Position numbers and translations under genes: made by a program. The notes beneath the pieces are model-generated. The model did no database searches, was not told the origin of the DNA, and saw nothing but the letters and a program-made list of their open reading frames with translations. A DNA stretch of 64,000 bases from JABWBD01 sp040768665 (GTDB lineage: Bacteria > Planctomycetota > Planctomycetia > Pirellulales > Thermoguttaceae). Position 1 is the first letter of the stretch. Each line of letters starts with the position of its first letter. This document shows positions 52,517 to 62,492 of this stretch, in pieces. Location of the stretch: positions 1-64,000 of the forward strand of contig JAXGMN010000009.1 of the NCBI GenBank assembly GCA_040768665.1. Reading direction: 5' to 3'.

Positions 52517-52759
52517 GATTCTCCGTGGCTTACCGGTTCTTCAGTGTTTTGGTCTGTTGCGAATCAGCGTAGCCGCACTGCGTGTTAGCGTCAAACATCA
52601 CGGAAAAGACCGCGAAAGGGCGAAAAAGCGAAAACGCGAAAGAAGACGTCGGAATTCGGGATCGGTGTCTATTTGAGGACTTGCTAACGAGGAGGCGCGG
52701 ATCTCGATCGGGGCGGCGGCTCTTCTGGATATCTAGGTTCTGGTCAGGCTCTTCGGACA
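52517..52759. promoter_or_regulatory. Upstream region of the fusion-gene operon
   Basis: 243 bp between two minus-strand genes. It must carry the promoter of the TIM/creatininase gene. Short repeats of GCGAAA/GCGAAAA occupy about 52608-52641. No clear promoter boxes. Confidence 0.35.
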
Positions 52760-53494
52760 TCACGCCATCCCGAAAAGCCTGCGCCAGAACGACGGGACTA
52801 CGATTGCCTGCCGGTCACCGCTTCCCGGCATCAGAATTGAGAATTGCCGATGGGATCGCAGAGGAGCGTCGGAGTCCGGCCACCCTGAAGCAACATTCGC
52901 CAGAACCCTTCTTCCTGGACTCCAGTCGTAATTGTCCAGGCGACAGGTCGCGTCGACCTCGCCGGCCTTCGATTTGCAGGCATACATCTCCAGCCAATGA
53001 ACTCGTTGTGCCAGCCGATGGTGTGCCAAAGGACCTTCCAATAGCGCTGAGAAATTCGGGAAGTGTTCCGTTGGGTCCGTCTCTTCCTCCGACCATCCCC
53101 GCCCGATCGTCGGCCCAACGAGCAAATCGAATTGCCCCCCTCGCGTTCCGATCGGACGATCGACGGTCACACACGAATGCTCACCACGCCAACGAGCGAG
53201 AACGGGAAGGACGCCAAGCCCCCATTGGCCGACCGCGTTACCAACAGCCGACGCCATGTCGGCTGCATGTCCGACGCACGTGATGCCAATGCCCTTCTTC
53301 CCTCTAGCGTCTGATGCAATGATTTCGGAAATGAAGAGAGCCATGGCGCCAGCTTCCATCGTCTGCACTTCGCGAATCTCGACGAATAGGCCGAGCTTCT
53401 GCAGGTGTGCGATTCCATTTCCGACCTGGTTCGGTGCATATTCCTCGGTAACCTCGACAAGCAGATCAATACCATGGTTGACATTGTCCATCAT
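52760..53494 (-). CDS. Hypothetical protein, weakly DUF6348-like
   Basis: 244 aa, no signal peptide. Segments ASAVGNAVGQWGLGVLPVLA and DWSPGRRVLANVASGWPDSD are conserved-looking; overall it recalls DUF6348, but I am not sure. A start at 53494 or the next ATG (53491) follows a GGAGTG-like RBS. Neighbours are not functionally related by sequence. It could be an immunity-type protein, as many small planctomycete/actinobacterial proteins of this shape are; no direct support. Confidence 0.55.
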   Translation of the reverse strand: MMDNVNHGIDLLVEVTEEYAPNQVGNGIAHLQKLGLFVEIREVQTMEAGAMALFISEIIASDARGKKGIGITCVGHAADMASAVGNAVGQWGLGVLPVLARWRGEHSCVTVDRPIGTRGGQFDLLVGPTIGRGWSEEETDPTEHFPNFSALLEGPLAHHRLAQRVHWLEMYACKSKAGEVDATCRLDNYDWSPGRRVLANVASGWPDSDAPLRSHRQFSILMPGSGDRQAIVVPSFWRRLFGMA

Positions 53495-53670
53495 GCCACT
53501 CCGGCAAGGGGTTCGTTACGGTCGGCAACTCACGAACATTATGCCACCGCCGAACTCATGAAGCCAGCTTGACCTAATTCCCGCAACCCGCCGAGTATGT
53601 CAGAGAGGAAGGAACCTCTGATTGATAGTCACCAAGCTGGCGAAGGCTTCAATGGCCGAATGCCTCCAAC

Positions 53671-56331
53671 TCACTCCGCAAACGCCAGGACCTCGACGAG
53701 ATGTCTGCCTGTGTTGGCGGAATTATGGGTCTGGCGAACCCGCAGGTAGCGAACCGGCCGCGGTGGGAAGCGGCAGGTATAGCCGTCGGCGGTGGACGGA
53801 TCGCGGTTCTCGCGGCGGTCGGCAACGAGGTGCCAGGTGACGCCGTCCAAGGACGTCTCAATGGTGAACCCGTAGTACCGCTTGTCGCCGTAATAGCCGA
53901 TCACGACGACGCGCCCCACTGTGGTCGGTTTCTCCAGGTCGACCTGCCACCAGGGGTCTGGATCTTTGGTGACATCGGTGGCCCAGAACGCGTCGGTCGC
54001 GGTGCTCCAGCCGTCGTTGGCAAGGGAGGCTGGATGCGGCGGCAGGGCCTGCGAACAGGTCGCCGGCTTGCCGGTCGTCAGGCTCACCACCTCGGGCTGG
54101 AATTGGCCTGCGTACTTCTCCCAGAGCTTTTTGGCGGTCGCGACGCTGTCTCCACAAGGCTCATCGGGATAGGTCTCGCGACGGTCGGACCACTGGGCCA
54201 TCCAGGGCCGCAGTTGCTCCGCAAACGCTTTGTCGTCCCAGGGTTTTCCTTGGTCGAGGCACTGCGCCAGGCCCGCGAGCCATTGCTCCCAGCGCGGCCG
54301 ATAGTAGCCGTCGATCATGCCGGACCACTCCTTGCGGGCGTAATCGTCGATTGCCGGGCCGTCTCCCCAGAGTGTCAGGACGCGGCGGGCGTTCCACTCG
54401 AATTTCGCCCGTTCGGCGTCGCTTGTGCCCCAACGTTTCGCGTCTTCGAGCCAACGGCCCAGCAAAAATTCCCGACGCGTGGCCAACAGTTCGTCCAACT
54501 CTCGCATCAGTTGCAGCAGTTGTTGCGAGGCTTGCTCGAGCGACGAAGCGTCCTTGGCCTGCCATGCCTTGACCACTTTTCGATGAAGAGTTCCGGCATG
54601 ATTCGATAGAACTTGTCGCGCGACATTCACCAGATCGTAGCGGTACGTATCCACGCCGGCCAGTTCGTCGGAAGCCGCCAGCAGCGATTCCCATCCCTCG
54701 GCAAGCTGCGCGACGGCGTATGTGGGAAAGCCCTGCCCGCCGAGCGCGGGCATCCGAGTGATTATCGAACGTGAACTTGATGGAGCGCGGTAGACGGCAG
54801 ACAGGAGCTTGCGCCATGCTTTGGCCGCGTCAGCGTTGGCTCGACCGTACCGGTGCCGCGCATAGTCGGTGATCCAGGATTCCAGGTTTGGCGGTTCATC
54901 GCGCCAGGCCATCTCGAACATGAGGTCTTGCACGACGGGGTTGTAGCCCAGACCCTCGTTCACGAATCCCAATCCAACCAGCCGGCCGCCGCCGGGATGT
55001 TCGCGGGCCGCGGGCAGGTCGGTGACGATCCTGGCTAGCGGTCCGCCCAGGAAAACGGTATTGCCGAAGTCCTGGATGTTGCACCAGGCCCAAGGCTTTC
55101 CGCAGAATGCTTCCGTCTCGCTCCACATGGGCCTCGACTCGCAGTGCAGATCGAGCACGATCAGGCGATCGTCCGGAACGGCGTCGAGAAAGGCGCGGAT
55201 GCGGTCCTGCGTCCAAAACTCGCGTTTGAACATAAACGCCCATCCTTGCAGGACCCAAACGGCCTGCGGATCGGTCGCGGCCAGCCCGTCGTGAATCGCC
55301 CGGCTCAAGCGGTCCAGGTATTCACGGTCGCCGCTGGGCGGAGTCATTTCGATGAACGTGTCGGCGGCGTAGAGGTGGTCCGTCCCGAATTGCCTCGTCT
55401 GTTCTTCCAGGAACAGCCGAGCGATTTTCGGAAACAGGGGATCGAGCGGATCGAGCAGGTGGGTCTGCCACTCGATCCACTGGATGCGGTGCAGCTTGGC
55501 TTCCGGGGATTTTTGGGCGACGGCGGCGGGCACGTGGCCCGTGAAGCCCTGCAGCACGGGCGTCATTCCCAGCTCACGCTCCCGAGACAGGATCTTGCGG
55601 GCCAACTCCGCGTGGCGGTCGATCCAGCTTTGGGGCAGCGGACCGCCCCAGCCGTCCAGGCATCCCATCCACTGAAACGGCAGATACGGCGGCCCGGCGA
55701 GGAACTCGGCTACGTCCTGGTCGCTCATGCCGAGCCGGCGGCAGACAGTCTGCCAGACCGCCTCCTGGCCCGTCACGGCCAACGGCATGTTCACTCCGTT
55801 GAGCGCCATCCAGTCGATCAATTCCTCCCACTGCTGCCAGTCCCACCATGGCAACGAATAGCCGAAACAGCAGTAGTTCAGGAAGTAGCGATATCGTGAC
55901 CAGGTAACCTGCCGCACCTTCGGCGCTACCTTTGGCAACGGGTCGGGCAGTTTCAGTTGGCGGCCGTGCAGCGAAACGTGGCAGTGGCAGACGTGCTTGA
56001 GGTACCAGTTCAGTCCCGTTGCCAGCGCCACGCCGTTGTTGCCGCGGATGATCACATGGTTGCCGCGCGACTCGATCTCGAAGACGTCGCGGTCAGCGAC
56101 TGGCGAAAGTACCTCGAACTCGAATCGATCAGCATGCTCGGGTATCAACCGCCGGACCAAATCACGAGCCGCTTGCGGCCCGCCGGGGTCTGCCCCTTGC
56201 CGTAACGGCGCCGGTTGGTCGGTGGTCCAGCCGGCAGAGATGCATGCCGCGAAGACGACAAGGCTCAACGCGATCTTACAGCCTATCCCAAAATGGGGAC
56301 AGGCACTTCGCAGCCGGTGGATGGTCAGCAT
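53671..56331 (-). CDS. Alpha-N-acetylglucosaminidase (GH89) with C-terminal F5/8 type C domain
   Basis: 886 aa, secreted (IALSLVVFAACISAGWTT). GH89 family, bacterial counterpart of human NAGLU, which removes alpha-GlcNAc from heparan sulfate. N-terminal domain to about 110, catalytic domain with WQQWEELIDWMALNGVNMPL, DTFIEMTPPSG and GFVNEGLGYNPV (catalytic Glu candidates), and a helical domain. Residues 740-886 are a galactose-binding/F5/8C domain (KDPDPWWQVDLEKPTTVGRV, LRVRQTHNSANTGRH). GGAGG 9 nt before the ATG at 56331 sets the start. The signal peptide carries sequence resembling a dispersed palindrome. Confidence 0.95.
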   Translation of the reverse strand: MLTIHRLRSACPHFGIGCKIALSLVVFAACISAGWTTDQPAPLRQGADPGGPQAARDLVRRLIPEHADRFEFEVLSPVADRDVFEIESRGNHVIIRGNNGVALATGLNWYLKHVCHCHVSLHGRQLKLPDPLPKVAPKVRQVTWSRYRYFLNYCCFGYSLPWWDWQQWEELIDWMALNGVNMPLAVTGQEAVWQTVCRRLGMSDQDVAEFLAGPPYLPFQWMGCLDGWGGPLPQSWIDRHAELARKILSRERELGMTPVLQGFTGHVPAAVAQKSPEAKLHRIQWIEWQTHLLDPLDPLFPKIARLFLEEQTRQFGTDHLYAADTFIEMTPPSGDREYLDRLSRAIHDGLAATDPQAVWVLQGWAFMFKREFWTQDRIRAFLDAVPDDRLIVLDLHCESRPMWSETEAFCGKPWAWCNIQDFGNTVFLGGPLARIVTDLPAAREHPGGGRLVGLGFVNEGLGYNPVVQDLMFEMAWRDEPPNLESWITDYARHRYGRANADAAKAWRKLLSAVYRAPSSSRSIITRMPALGGQGFPTYAVAQLAEGWESLLAASDELAGVDTYRYDLVNVARQVLSNHAGTLHRKVVKAWQAKDASSLEQASQQLLQLMRELDELLATRREFLLGRWLEDAKRWGTSDAERAKFEWNARRVLTLWGDGPAIDDYARKEWSGMIDGYYRPRWEQWLAGLAQCLDQGKPWDDKAFAEQLRPWMAQWSDRRETYPDEPCGDSVATAKKLWEKYAGQFQPEVVSLTTGKPATCSQALPPHPASLANDGWSTATDAFWATDVTKDPDPWWQVDLEKPTTVGRVVVIGYYGDKRYYGFTIETSLDGVTWHLVADRRENRDPSTADGYTCRFPPRPVRYLRVRQTHNSANTGRHLVEVLAFAE

Positions 56332-56622
56332 CCTTGAAATCCTCCGCGGTTTGGGTGACTGCGGGCCCAATCGCATTTCTCGCCGGCTTCCCAGCGATCT
56401 TGTGTTTCGGTCCGCTGCACGTCAGCCTAGCGGTGCCATGCCGCGGCGTCAAACATCCGCTCGGCGACGGCTTGCCGCACACGGCCCAACCTTGCCCTTC
56501 ATTGCGAGGCGGCGGCAGGAAATTGGATGACCGGCTGTCGGTCGAAGCCGTTGCTCATAGCTGGCAGGCCGCGGTGTGCACATCGGCCAACCTTTCCGGG
56601 CTATCGGTGCCGTGCGGTCGTG

Positions 56623-58332
56623 TCAGACCTCGATCCGCCGGAGGTGCAACGGGCTTTGTCTGTGCATCCGTGCCCCACTGGCCGCCCAGCGCCGACTGAG
56701 GGCTGCAAGGTCAAGAACTCGCCGGCTCGGATCGGTGGCCAGGCTTGCACGAAGCACGTCATAGAGATCCTGACTCAAGCGCGGGCGGATGTCGAACGGC
56801 TGAGACAGCGACCACCGCGCCTGATGCTCGAGAATGCCCAGGTAGCTTGTCTCCGGAAAAAGCGGGCGCCCCGCGAGCATTTCGTACGCGATGCAGCCGA
56901 ATGCGTAAACGTCGGCACGGCAGTCGACCGGTTTCCCGGCAAGCTGCTCGGGCGGCATATAGCGGGGCGTTCCCAGCAATTGTCCGCGGCTGGTGACTTC
57001 CGATGCATCGGCGATGCGAGCCAGTCCAAAATCCATCAATCTCACGCGTCCGTCGCCGTCCACCATCACGTTGGAGGGCTTGAGATCGCGGTGGCAGACG
57101 CCCCGACGATGCGCGTACGCGATCGCAGCGGCCAATCGGCCGAGAACATGACGAACCTCCTTCTCGGAGAGCCGTCCGCGGCTGCGGATCTTCTGGTCGA
57201 GCGTGGTTCCCTCGCAGAAATCCATGATCATGAAGTTCGTCCCCAACGCCGTGAAAGTGCCGTGGACGCGGCAGATGTTCCGGTGTCGCAACCGGCGTCC
57301 GATCTCCGCCTCGCGGTAGAAACGGTTGTGCAGTTCCACGTCGTGGATGAAGCGGTGGCTCATCATTTTCAAGGCCACGCGTCGGCCGGTCTCGATCTGC
57401 TCGGCTTCATAGACCACCGCCATCCCGCCCCGGCCCGCGCAACGCAGGATCTGGTACCCGCCGACGACCTTCCCGATCAGCGCGTCGACCTCTTGGAAGC
57501 CGAGCCGATTTGCGACGAGCCCGCCCAGGGCCGAGAGAACCACGGGATGTCTCGCGGCGATTCGCTCGATCTTCTCCGTGCAGATCTCCAGCGCACAGAC
57601 GGGGCTGGTGGCGACCACCGACGCCGTGCACGTGCCGCCGCCAACCAGGCTCATTTCGCCGAATAGCGCCGCAGAGCGAACGGTGGCGAGGGTATGGTGG
57701 TGTCCGTGCTCCTCGACCCGGACGTCGACCGAGCCGCTAACGAGCACCAGCAGATGGCGGCACAGATCCCCCTGACGGATCAGTGCTTCGCCCGTCGCGT
57801 AGTTCTTCGGCTCGGTCGTTTCGGCGATCTGTTGGAGCGTGTCCAAGGGAAGTTCGGAGAAGGGCCACGTACGGCGGAGCACTTCCAGACGTTGCTGCAT
57901 CGCGCGCCGGGAAGGGTTTGCGGCGGATATGGCCACGGGAGCCGTAGCCGGAAGGGAAGGTTCGGTCAGAAAGCGGACCGTGGACGGTGGAGGCTCCGAA
58001 AGGTCCGCCTTCGCAGTGGACGACAACGGGGGATCGGCCATATCGAACAGCCCGAGATCCAACCAGAGTCTGTCGATCATCGCGGCATATTCGGGAAGTC
58101 GGCGACGGTAGTGGTCCTTTTCGGGCCGTTCGCCGCGTCGGCTTCGATACTCGACGTCGATCAGGATCAATTCTCGGGCCAGCGCCAGACGGTCTTCTTC
58201 GCTAACACAGCGAAGATACCGTCCGATTGACGGTCTGCGCCCTGCCTTCCAGCCCGCCTCAAATCGGTCGCAGAGCCGGTCGACACGGGCGGTCACACAA
58301 AGCGCTTGCGGACCATTGGGGGCATCCATCAT
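56623..58332 (-). CDS. Serine/threonine protein kinase with cyclic-nucleotide-binding domain
   Basis: 569 aa, no transmembrane segment. Residues about 150-270 form a cNMP-binding (CAP-ED) domain (EALIRQGDLCRHLLVLVSGS, ALFGEMSLVGGG). 290-545 is a Hanks-type kinase: GRGGMAVVYEAE, VALKMM, CHRDLKPSNVMV, LMDFGLARI, GTPRYMPPEQL, DVYAFGC. All catalytic residues are present. Cyclic nucleotide or another ligand may switch kinase activity. Fusion in this order is unusual; most bacterial kinases carry PASTA or TPR domains. GGAG lies 5 nt before the ATG at 58332. Confidence 0.92.
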   Translation of the reverse strand: MMDAPNGPQALCVTARVDRLCDRFEAGWKAGRRPSIGRYLRCVSEEDRLALARELILIDVEYRSRRGERPEKDHYRRRLPEYAAMIDRLWLDLGLFDMADPPLSSTAKADLSEPPPSTVRFLTEPSLPATAPVAISAANPSRRAMQQRLEVLRRTWPFSELPLDTLQQIAETTEPKNYATGEALIRQGDLCRHLLVLVSGSVDVRVEEHGHHHTLATVRSAALFGEMSLVGGGTCTASVVATSPVCALEICTEKIERIAARHPVVLSALGGLVANRLGFQEVDALIGKVVGGYQILRCAGRGGMAVVYEAEQIETGRRVALKMMSHRFIHDVELHNRFYREAEIGRRLRHRNICRVHGTFTALGTNFMIMDFCEGTTLDQKIRSRGRLSEKEVRHVLGRLAAAIAYAHRRGVCHRDLKPSNVMVDGDGRVRLMDFGLARIADASEVTSRGQLLGTPRYMPPEQLAGKPVDCRADVYAFGCIAYEMLAGRPLFPETSYLGILEHQARWSLSQPFDIRPRLSQDLYDVLRASLATDPSRRVLDLAALSRRWAASGARMHRQSPLHLRRIEV

Positions 58333-58501
58333 CACTTCTCCTGGACTCGCCCTCTCGTGACCGCTGGACGTTGTACCAATCGGCGGTCTCCTGGGCGGCG
58401 GCACGGGTGGAATAGGTTTCCTCGAGCGGAACCAAAGAAGGCAGCGCCGGCAGCACGAAGAAGCGTCCCGCTTCTGTTTGAGCAATGCGGTATCTCAACA
58501 T
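58259..58501 (-). CDS. Small hypothetical protein overlapping the kinase start
   Basis: 80 aa. MLRYRIAQTEAGRFFVLPAL then PSLVPLEETYSTRAAAQETA looks like a small folded domain; the last 25 residues overlap the kinase gene in another frame by 74 bp. A RBS is not clear. It may be co-expressed with the kinase, or its C-terminal part may not be real. Confidence 0.45.
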   Translation of the reverse strand: MLRYRIAQTEAGRFFVLPALPSLVPLEETYSTRAAAQETADWYNVQRSREGESRRSDDGCPQWSASALCDRPCRPALRPI

Positions 58502-59075
58502 GGCTGTTTCTCGTGCTAGAGGCTCGTGGGGCTTCTCACTACAGCTTCTATGGCCGACATCCGCCGCCATCCGACAGCGGAGCGGCGCGTTTGAGGAATC
58601 TGCGTGTGAAGGAGGGATCACCGGGCGGAGATCGCACGACCCACGAGGGGGTGAGAGATCGGGCCGGGTCGGTCCGTCAAACACGATCAGGAGAGAACTC
58701 CCCTTACCGGGTATAGCGTGCCGCATTGGGATAAATGAGAATAGGCGACTCGAGGTCCCGCGGCGTCCCGCAATTTCTACCCCTTTGTTCCAGCCATAAC
58801 CGTTTTACCAAAAGGTCGCCGGCGTCTTTATCTTCTTGCAGCTCTTGTGTACTTTTGCGGCAAAGTCCTAACGCCCGCGGCAACATGCAACACATCCCTC
58901 ACAAGGACCATCGCTATTGCCTGTCGCCTGCCAATCATAAACAATTTCCCTGCAACGCCTTACACCAACGAGGCTCCCCATGCAACACCGGCGTGATGCG
59001 TGGCATCGCCGAGCCCGAAACTATGCGACCCGGCCAGAAGACCACCCTTGGATTTTCCACCCTCGAGGCATTCCC
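58502..59075. other. Divergent intergenic region kinase/GH2
   Basis: 574 bp without a supported gene. Must hold promoters in both directions. An in-frame upstream ATG of GH2 (58980) lacks an RBS. No repeats or hairpins recognised. Confidence 0.4.
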
Positions 59076-62000
59076 ATGTCCACGCGACTGATCTTCCTAC
59101 TGCTCCTTGCCGCCGCGACCTCACCCTGCACGGCCGCCTCGCTCGACGGTCCCTGGCAGTTTTGCCGCACGCAGTCGGCCGATCCGCCCCCTGCCGAAGC
59201 AAAATGGACGGAAATCCAGGTCCCATCTTTCATCGACCAACGCGACGGCCATCCGTTCGTCTGGTACCGCCGGACCTTCCGTCGACCCGAGTCGGCGGCC
59301 GACCTGCGTCTCTTTCTCCGATTCGGCGCCGTCCGTTTCGTCTCCGAGGTCTACGTCAACGGCCGCTCCGTCGGCGGCCATTACGGCGGCTGGGAGCCGT
59401 TCGAATTGGAGATCGGCCCGGCGTGCCGCCCCGGCGATAACGAGCTTCTCGTCCGCGTCCAGGACGTCACCGGCGTAATCGACCACCCCATGGACTACGA
59501 CAAGCAGGGCCGTGGCGTCCGATTCGTCGCCCAGGCCAAAGACGCCATCATGGCCCCCGTCGGCTCGCAAAGCCATCGTATCGGAATCACCGAACCGGTC
59601 ACTCTGATCGCTCGCAACGAAGTCTTTATCGACGATATCTTCGTCCGCACCCTCGTCCGTCAGAAACGGATCGAGGTCGACGTTCGCGCGAAAAACCTTA
59701 CCAACACGCCCCAAACCGTCCGCGTGCGATGCCGCGTCGAAGGCGCCGGTCTCGAGTTGCCGCCGGCCTCCCTGACCATTCCTGCCGGCGAATCGCTCAT
59801 CCAAACCCTTTCGGCCGATTGGCCCAATCCGCGGCTCTGGAGCCCCGAAGACCCGCACCTCGATTTCCTGGAAACCACCCTCGACTGCTCCGACGAGCGT
59901 CTGGACACCCGTCGCACCCGCTTCGGATTCCGCGAATTCTGGACCGACGGCCCGAACTTCGTCCTCAACGGCACTCCGATGAAGTTCCTCGCCACCGCCG
60001 GCCATCCCCGCGGTGACCTGACCGGCGAACTCGGCAAAGCGGCGGCGATCGATTTCTACAAGCGGATCCGTGAGGCGGGCTGCGTCGCCACGCGACTGCA
60101 CGCCAACGTCTGGCCGTCGCACTGGTACGACGCGGCCGACGAGGTCGGCATGCCGATCATCCTCGAGTCGGCCCTCTTCTGCTGGGCCGAGAACTACGCC
60201 CTCTCGAAGCCCAAGTTCTGGGAAAACTACCGCGACCACCTCCGCGCCGTCGTCGAGGCCCATCGCAACCATCCCTCGATCGTCATGACGAGCTTGGAAA
60301 ACGAGATCCTCCACTGCGGCGGCGACCGCGTGCCCGACTGTGTCCACCGCCTGGCCGAGGCCGGAAGACTGGTGAAAAGCCTCGATCCCACCCGCCCGAT
60401 CCTCTACGACGGCGACGGCGACCCGGAAGGCGTCGCCGACGTGGTCAACCTCCACTATCCCCTCGACTTCGACAAGCAGAACCTCTGGCCCGACGCCGGC
60501 TACTGGCTCGAGCAGGGCATGGTCGTCCGCTGCTGGCCCCGCGAGTTCTTCCAATGGGATCGCAAGAAGCCGCTCTACTTTGGCGAATTCCTCCACATCC
60601 AGCACTATCCCGAGGCCGATCCCTACACGGTCCTGATCGGCGATTCCGCCTACCTGGGACACAGCCAGGCGATGGCCCGCGCCAAGGCCAGGGCGTGGGA
60701 GATGCAGCTCGAGGCCTACCGGGCCTGCGATCTGTCGGGTCTGTGCCCCTGGACACTCACCGAAACCGGCCCCTTCCCCAGCGACGACAACCCGCGCTAC
60801 CTCGCCGTGAAGCGAGCCTATGAGAAAAACGGCGCCTATATCCGCCAGTACGATCGCCGCTTCTACGCCGGAGAAAAGGTGCCTCGGACCGTCTACCTCT
60901 ACAACGACACGCCCGGTGCGGCGCAGCTCGACTTCCAGTGGCAGCTCAAGCGGGCCGACAAGGTCGTCGACTCAGGCACGCAAACCCTCTCCATGCAGCC
61001 TGCGGAAAAGCGATGCCTGGAAATCGCGCTTCAGATGCCGAACGTCGAAAAGCGAACCGCCCTCACGCTCGTCCTGGAAGTGCGCGGCGGCGGCCGGACC
61101 GTCTTCACCCGCTCGCACGATTCCTCGGTCTTTCCGCGGCGCCCCCTCGCGGTGCCCAAGGGACTGCGAATCGCCCTGTTCGAAACCGGCAGCCGCGCGA
61201 TCGGCGATGCCCTCACCGCAGCCAGGGCGCCCTTCTCACGGGCAGCCGACCTCTCCAGAACTCCCGAGGCCGACATGCTCATCGTCGGCCCCCATGCCTT
61301 GGATGCAATAAAGCCATCCGCTTCGCTCCCCGTCGCCGGCGATGAGTCCGGCCCCCGCGAAGTCATCGACGCCTTCGTCCGCCGCGGCGGAAGCGTGCTC
61401 GTCCTGGAGCAAGACGACTACTCCTGCGGGCTGCTGCCGGCAACGCTCGTCGACCGCGGCGCCTCGATCGCCTTCCCGCGCGTCGACGACCAGTTACTAC
61501 TCGCCGGAGTCGACAAAGACGACTTCCAGTTCTGGCGAGGCGACCACGTCGTCGCCCGCAAAACGATCCTCAAGCCCCGCGCCGGCCGGTTCCGCCCGTT
61601 GGTCGACTCCGGCGGACCGCAGGGTCTCGTCTATCTGCCAGTAATGGAAACCCTCAGCGGCCAAGGGCGGTACATTCTCTCTCAGCTTGCCATCGGCGAA
61701 AAGCTGTCGACCGAGCCTGTCGCACAGCAGATCCTCGAAAACCTCCTGCACTACGCCGCTGCTGACAAGCCGGCTCCCTGGCGCCTGGCCCTCGTCCAGG
61801 ACGAAATGCCGCTCGCCGAAAGGCTGGACGCGATCGATTGCCTCCACGAAGACCTTTCCAAGAAACTCGCCGAAGCGGACCTCTCGCCGTTCGGAGTCGT
61901 CCTGGCCGAGACCGGCTGCGAAGAGGTTGCCCACAACGCCGGAAAGCTCCGCCAGTTTGTCGAAAGCGGCGGAAAGCTCGTGCTCCATGGCGGCACCCCC

Positions 62001-62492
62001 GACGGCCTCGCTCGGCTTCAAACCCTCTTCCCCGAGCCGATCACCGCCCAGCGGTCGAGCATTGCACCGGTCTCGATCGCCGGGCGCGACGCCGTCATTG
62101 AGGGCCTCACCAATCAGGAACTCTACTGGTACGGCAGTCGCGAGGGCCTCACCTACCGCGTGCTGACGCCCCTTTCCACCGACGTCTGCCGCTACGCCAT
62201 CGTGGCCGGCGAGCCCGATCCGGCACAGTCCATCACGATCGAGGCGGAAACCATGGACACGGCCGACGGCACTCCTCGCTTCAGCAACGACGACGTCTAT
62301 CTCTGGTCCACCGGCGCACTGAAGAAGCAGGTCGATTTCCCGGCGGACGGCGAGTACGCGGTTCTCATCCGTGGGCAGGGGCACACCGGTCGCCGGCGTT
62401 TATCCCAGATTGCCGTCTCCATCGACGGCCAACCCTGCAGCCTCTTCACCGAGAACCGCGACTGGGCACCTACGCCGTCACCATCTCCGTGA
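59076..62492 (+). CDS. Secreted glycoside hydrolase family 2 (beta-galactosidase/glucuronidase-like)
   Basis: 1138 aa as read. Signal peptide LIFLLLLAAATSPCTA, sugar-binding jelly roll (VWYRRTFRRPESAADLRLFL, VYVNGRSVGGHYGGWEPFEL), Ig-like domain, then the TIM barrel with acid/base in SLENEILH and nucleophile Glu in LYFGEFLHI. A further 450 residues include glutamine-amidotransferase-like and carbohydrate-binding parts. GAGG 8 nt before the ATG at 59076. The frame is lost near 62463, where TGGGC stands for an expected TGGGGC, and the real C-terminus lies in shifted frames to 63148. Confidence 0.9.
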   Translation: MSTRLIFLLLLAAATSPCTAASLDGPWQFCRTQSADPPPAEAKWTEIQVPSFIDQRDGHPFVWYRRTFRRPESAADLRLFLRFGAVRFVSEVYVNGRSVGGHYGGWEPFELEIGPACRPGDNELLVRVQDVTGVIDHPMDYDKQGRGVRFVAQAKDAIMAPVGSQSHRIGITEPVTLIARNEVFIDDIFVRTLVRQKRIEVDVRAKNLTNTPQTVRVRCRVEGAGLELPPASLTIPAGESLIQTLSADWPNPRLWSPEDPHLDFLETTLDCSDERLDTRRTRFGFREFWTDGPNFVLNGTPMKFLATAGHPRGDLTGELGKAAAIDFYKRIREAGCVATRLHANVWPSHWYDAADEVGMPIILESALFCWAENYALSKPKFWENYRDHLRAVVEAHRNHPSIVMTSLENEILHCGGDRVPDCVHRLAEAGRLVKSLDPTRPILYDGDGDPEGVADVVNLHYPLDFDKQNLWPDAGYWLEQGMVVRCWPREFFQWDRKKPLYFGEFLHIQHYPEADPYTVLIGDSAYLGHSQAMARAKARAWEMQLEAYRACDLSGLCPWTLTETGPFPSDDNPRYLAVKRAYEKNGAYIRQYDRRFYAGEKVPRTVYLYNDTPGAAQLDFQWQLKRADKVVDSGTQTLSMQPAEKRCLEIALQMPNVEKRTALTLVLEVRGGGRTVFTRSHDSSVFPRRPLAVPKGLRIALFETGSRAIGDALTAARAPFSRAADLSRTPEADMLIVGPHALDAIKPSASLPVAGDESGPREVIDAFVRRGGSVLVLEQDDYSCGLLPATLVDRGASIAFPRVDDQLLLAGVDKDDFQFWRGDHVVARKTILKPRAGRFRPLVDSGGPQGLVYLPVMETLSGQGRYILSQLAIGEKLSTEPVAQQILENLLHYAAADKPAPWRLALVQDEMPLAERLDAIDCLHEDLSKKLAEADLSPFGVVLAETGCEEVAHNAGKLRQFVESGGKLVLHGGTPDGLARLQTLFPEPITAQRSSIAPVSIAGRDAVIEGLTNQELYWYGSREGLTYRVLTPLSTDVCRYAIVAGEPDPAQSITIEAETMDTADGTPRFSNDDVYLWSTGALKKQVDFPADGEYAVLIRGQGHTGRRRLSQIAVSIDGQPCSLFTENRDWAPTPSPSP

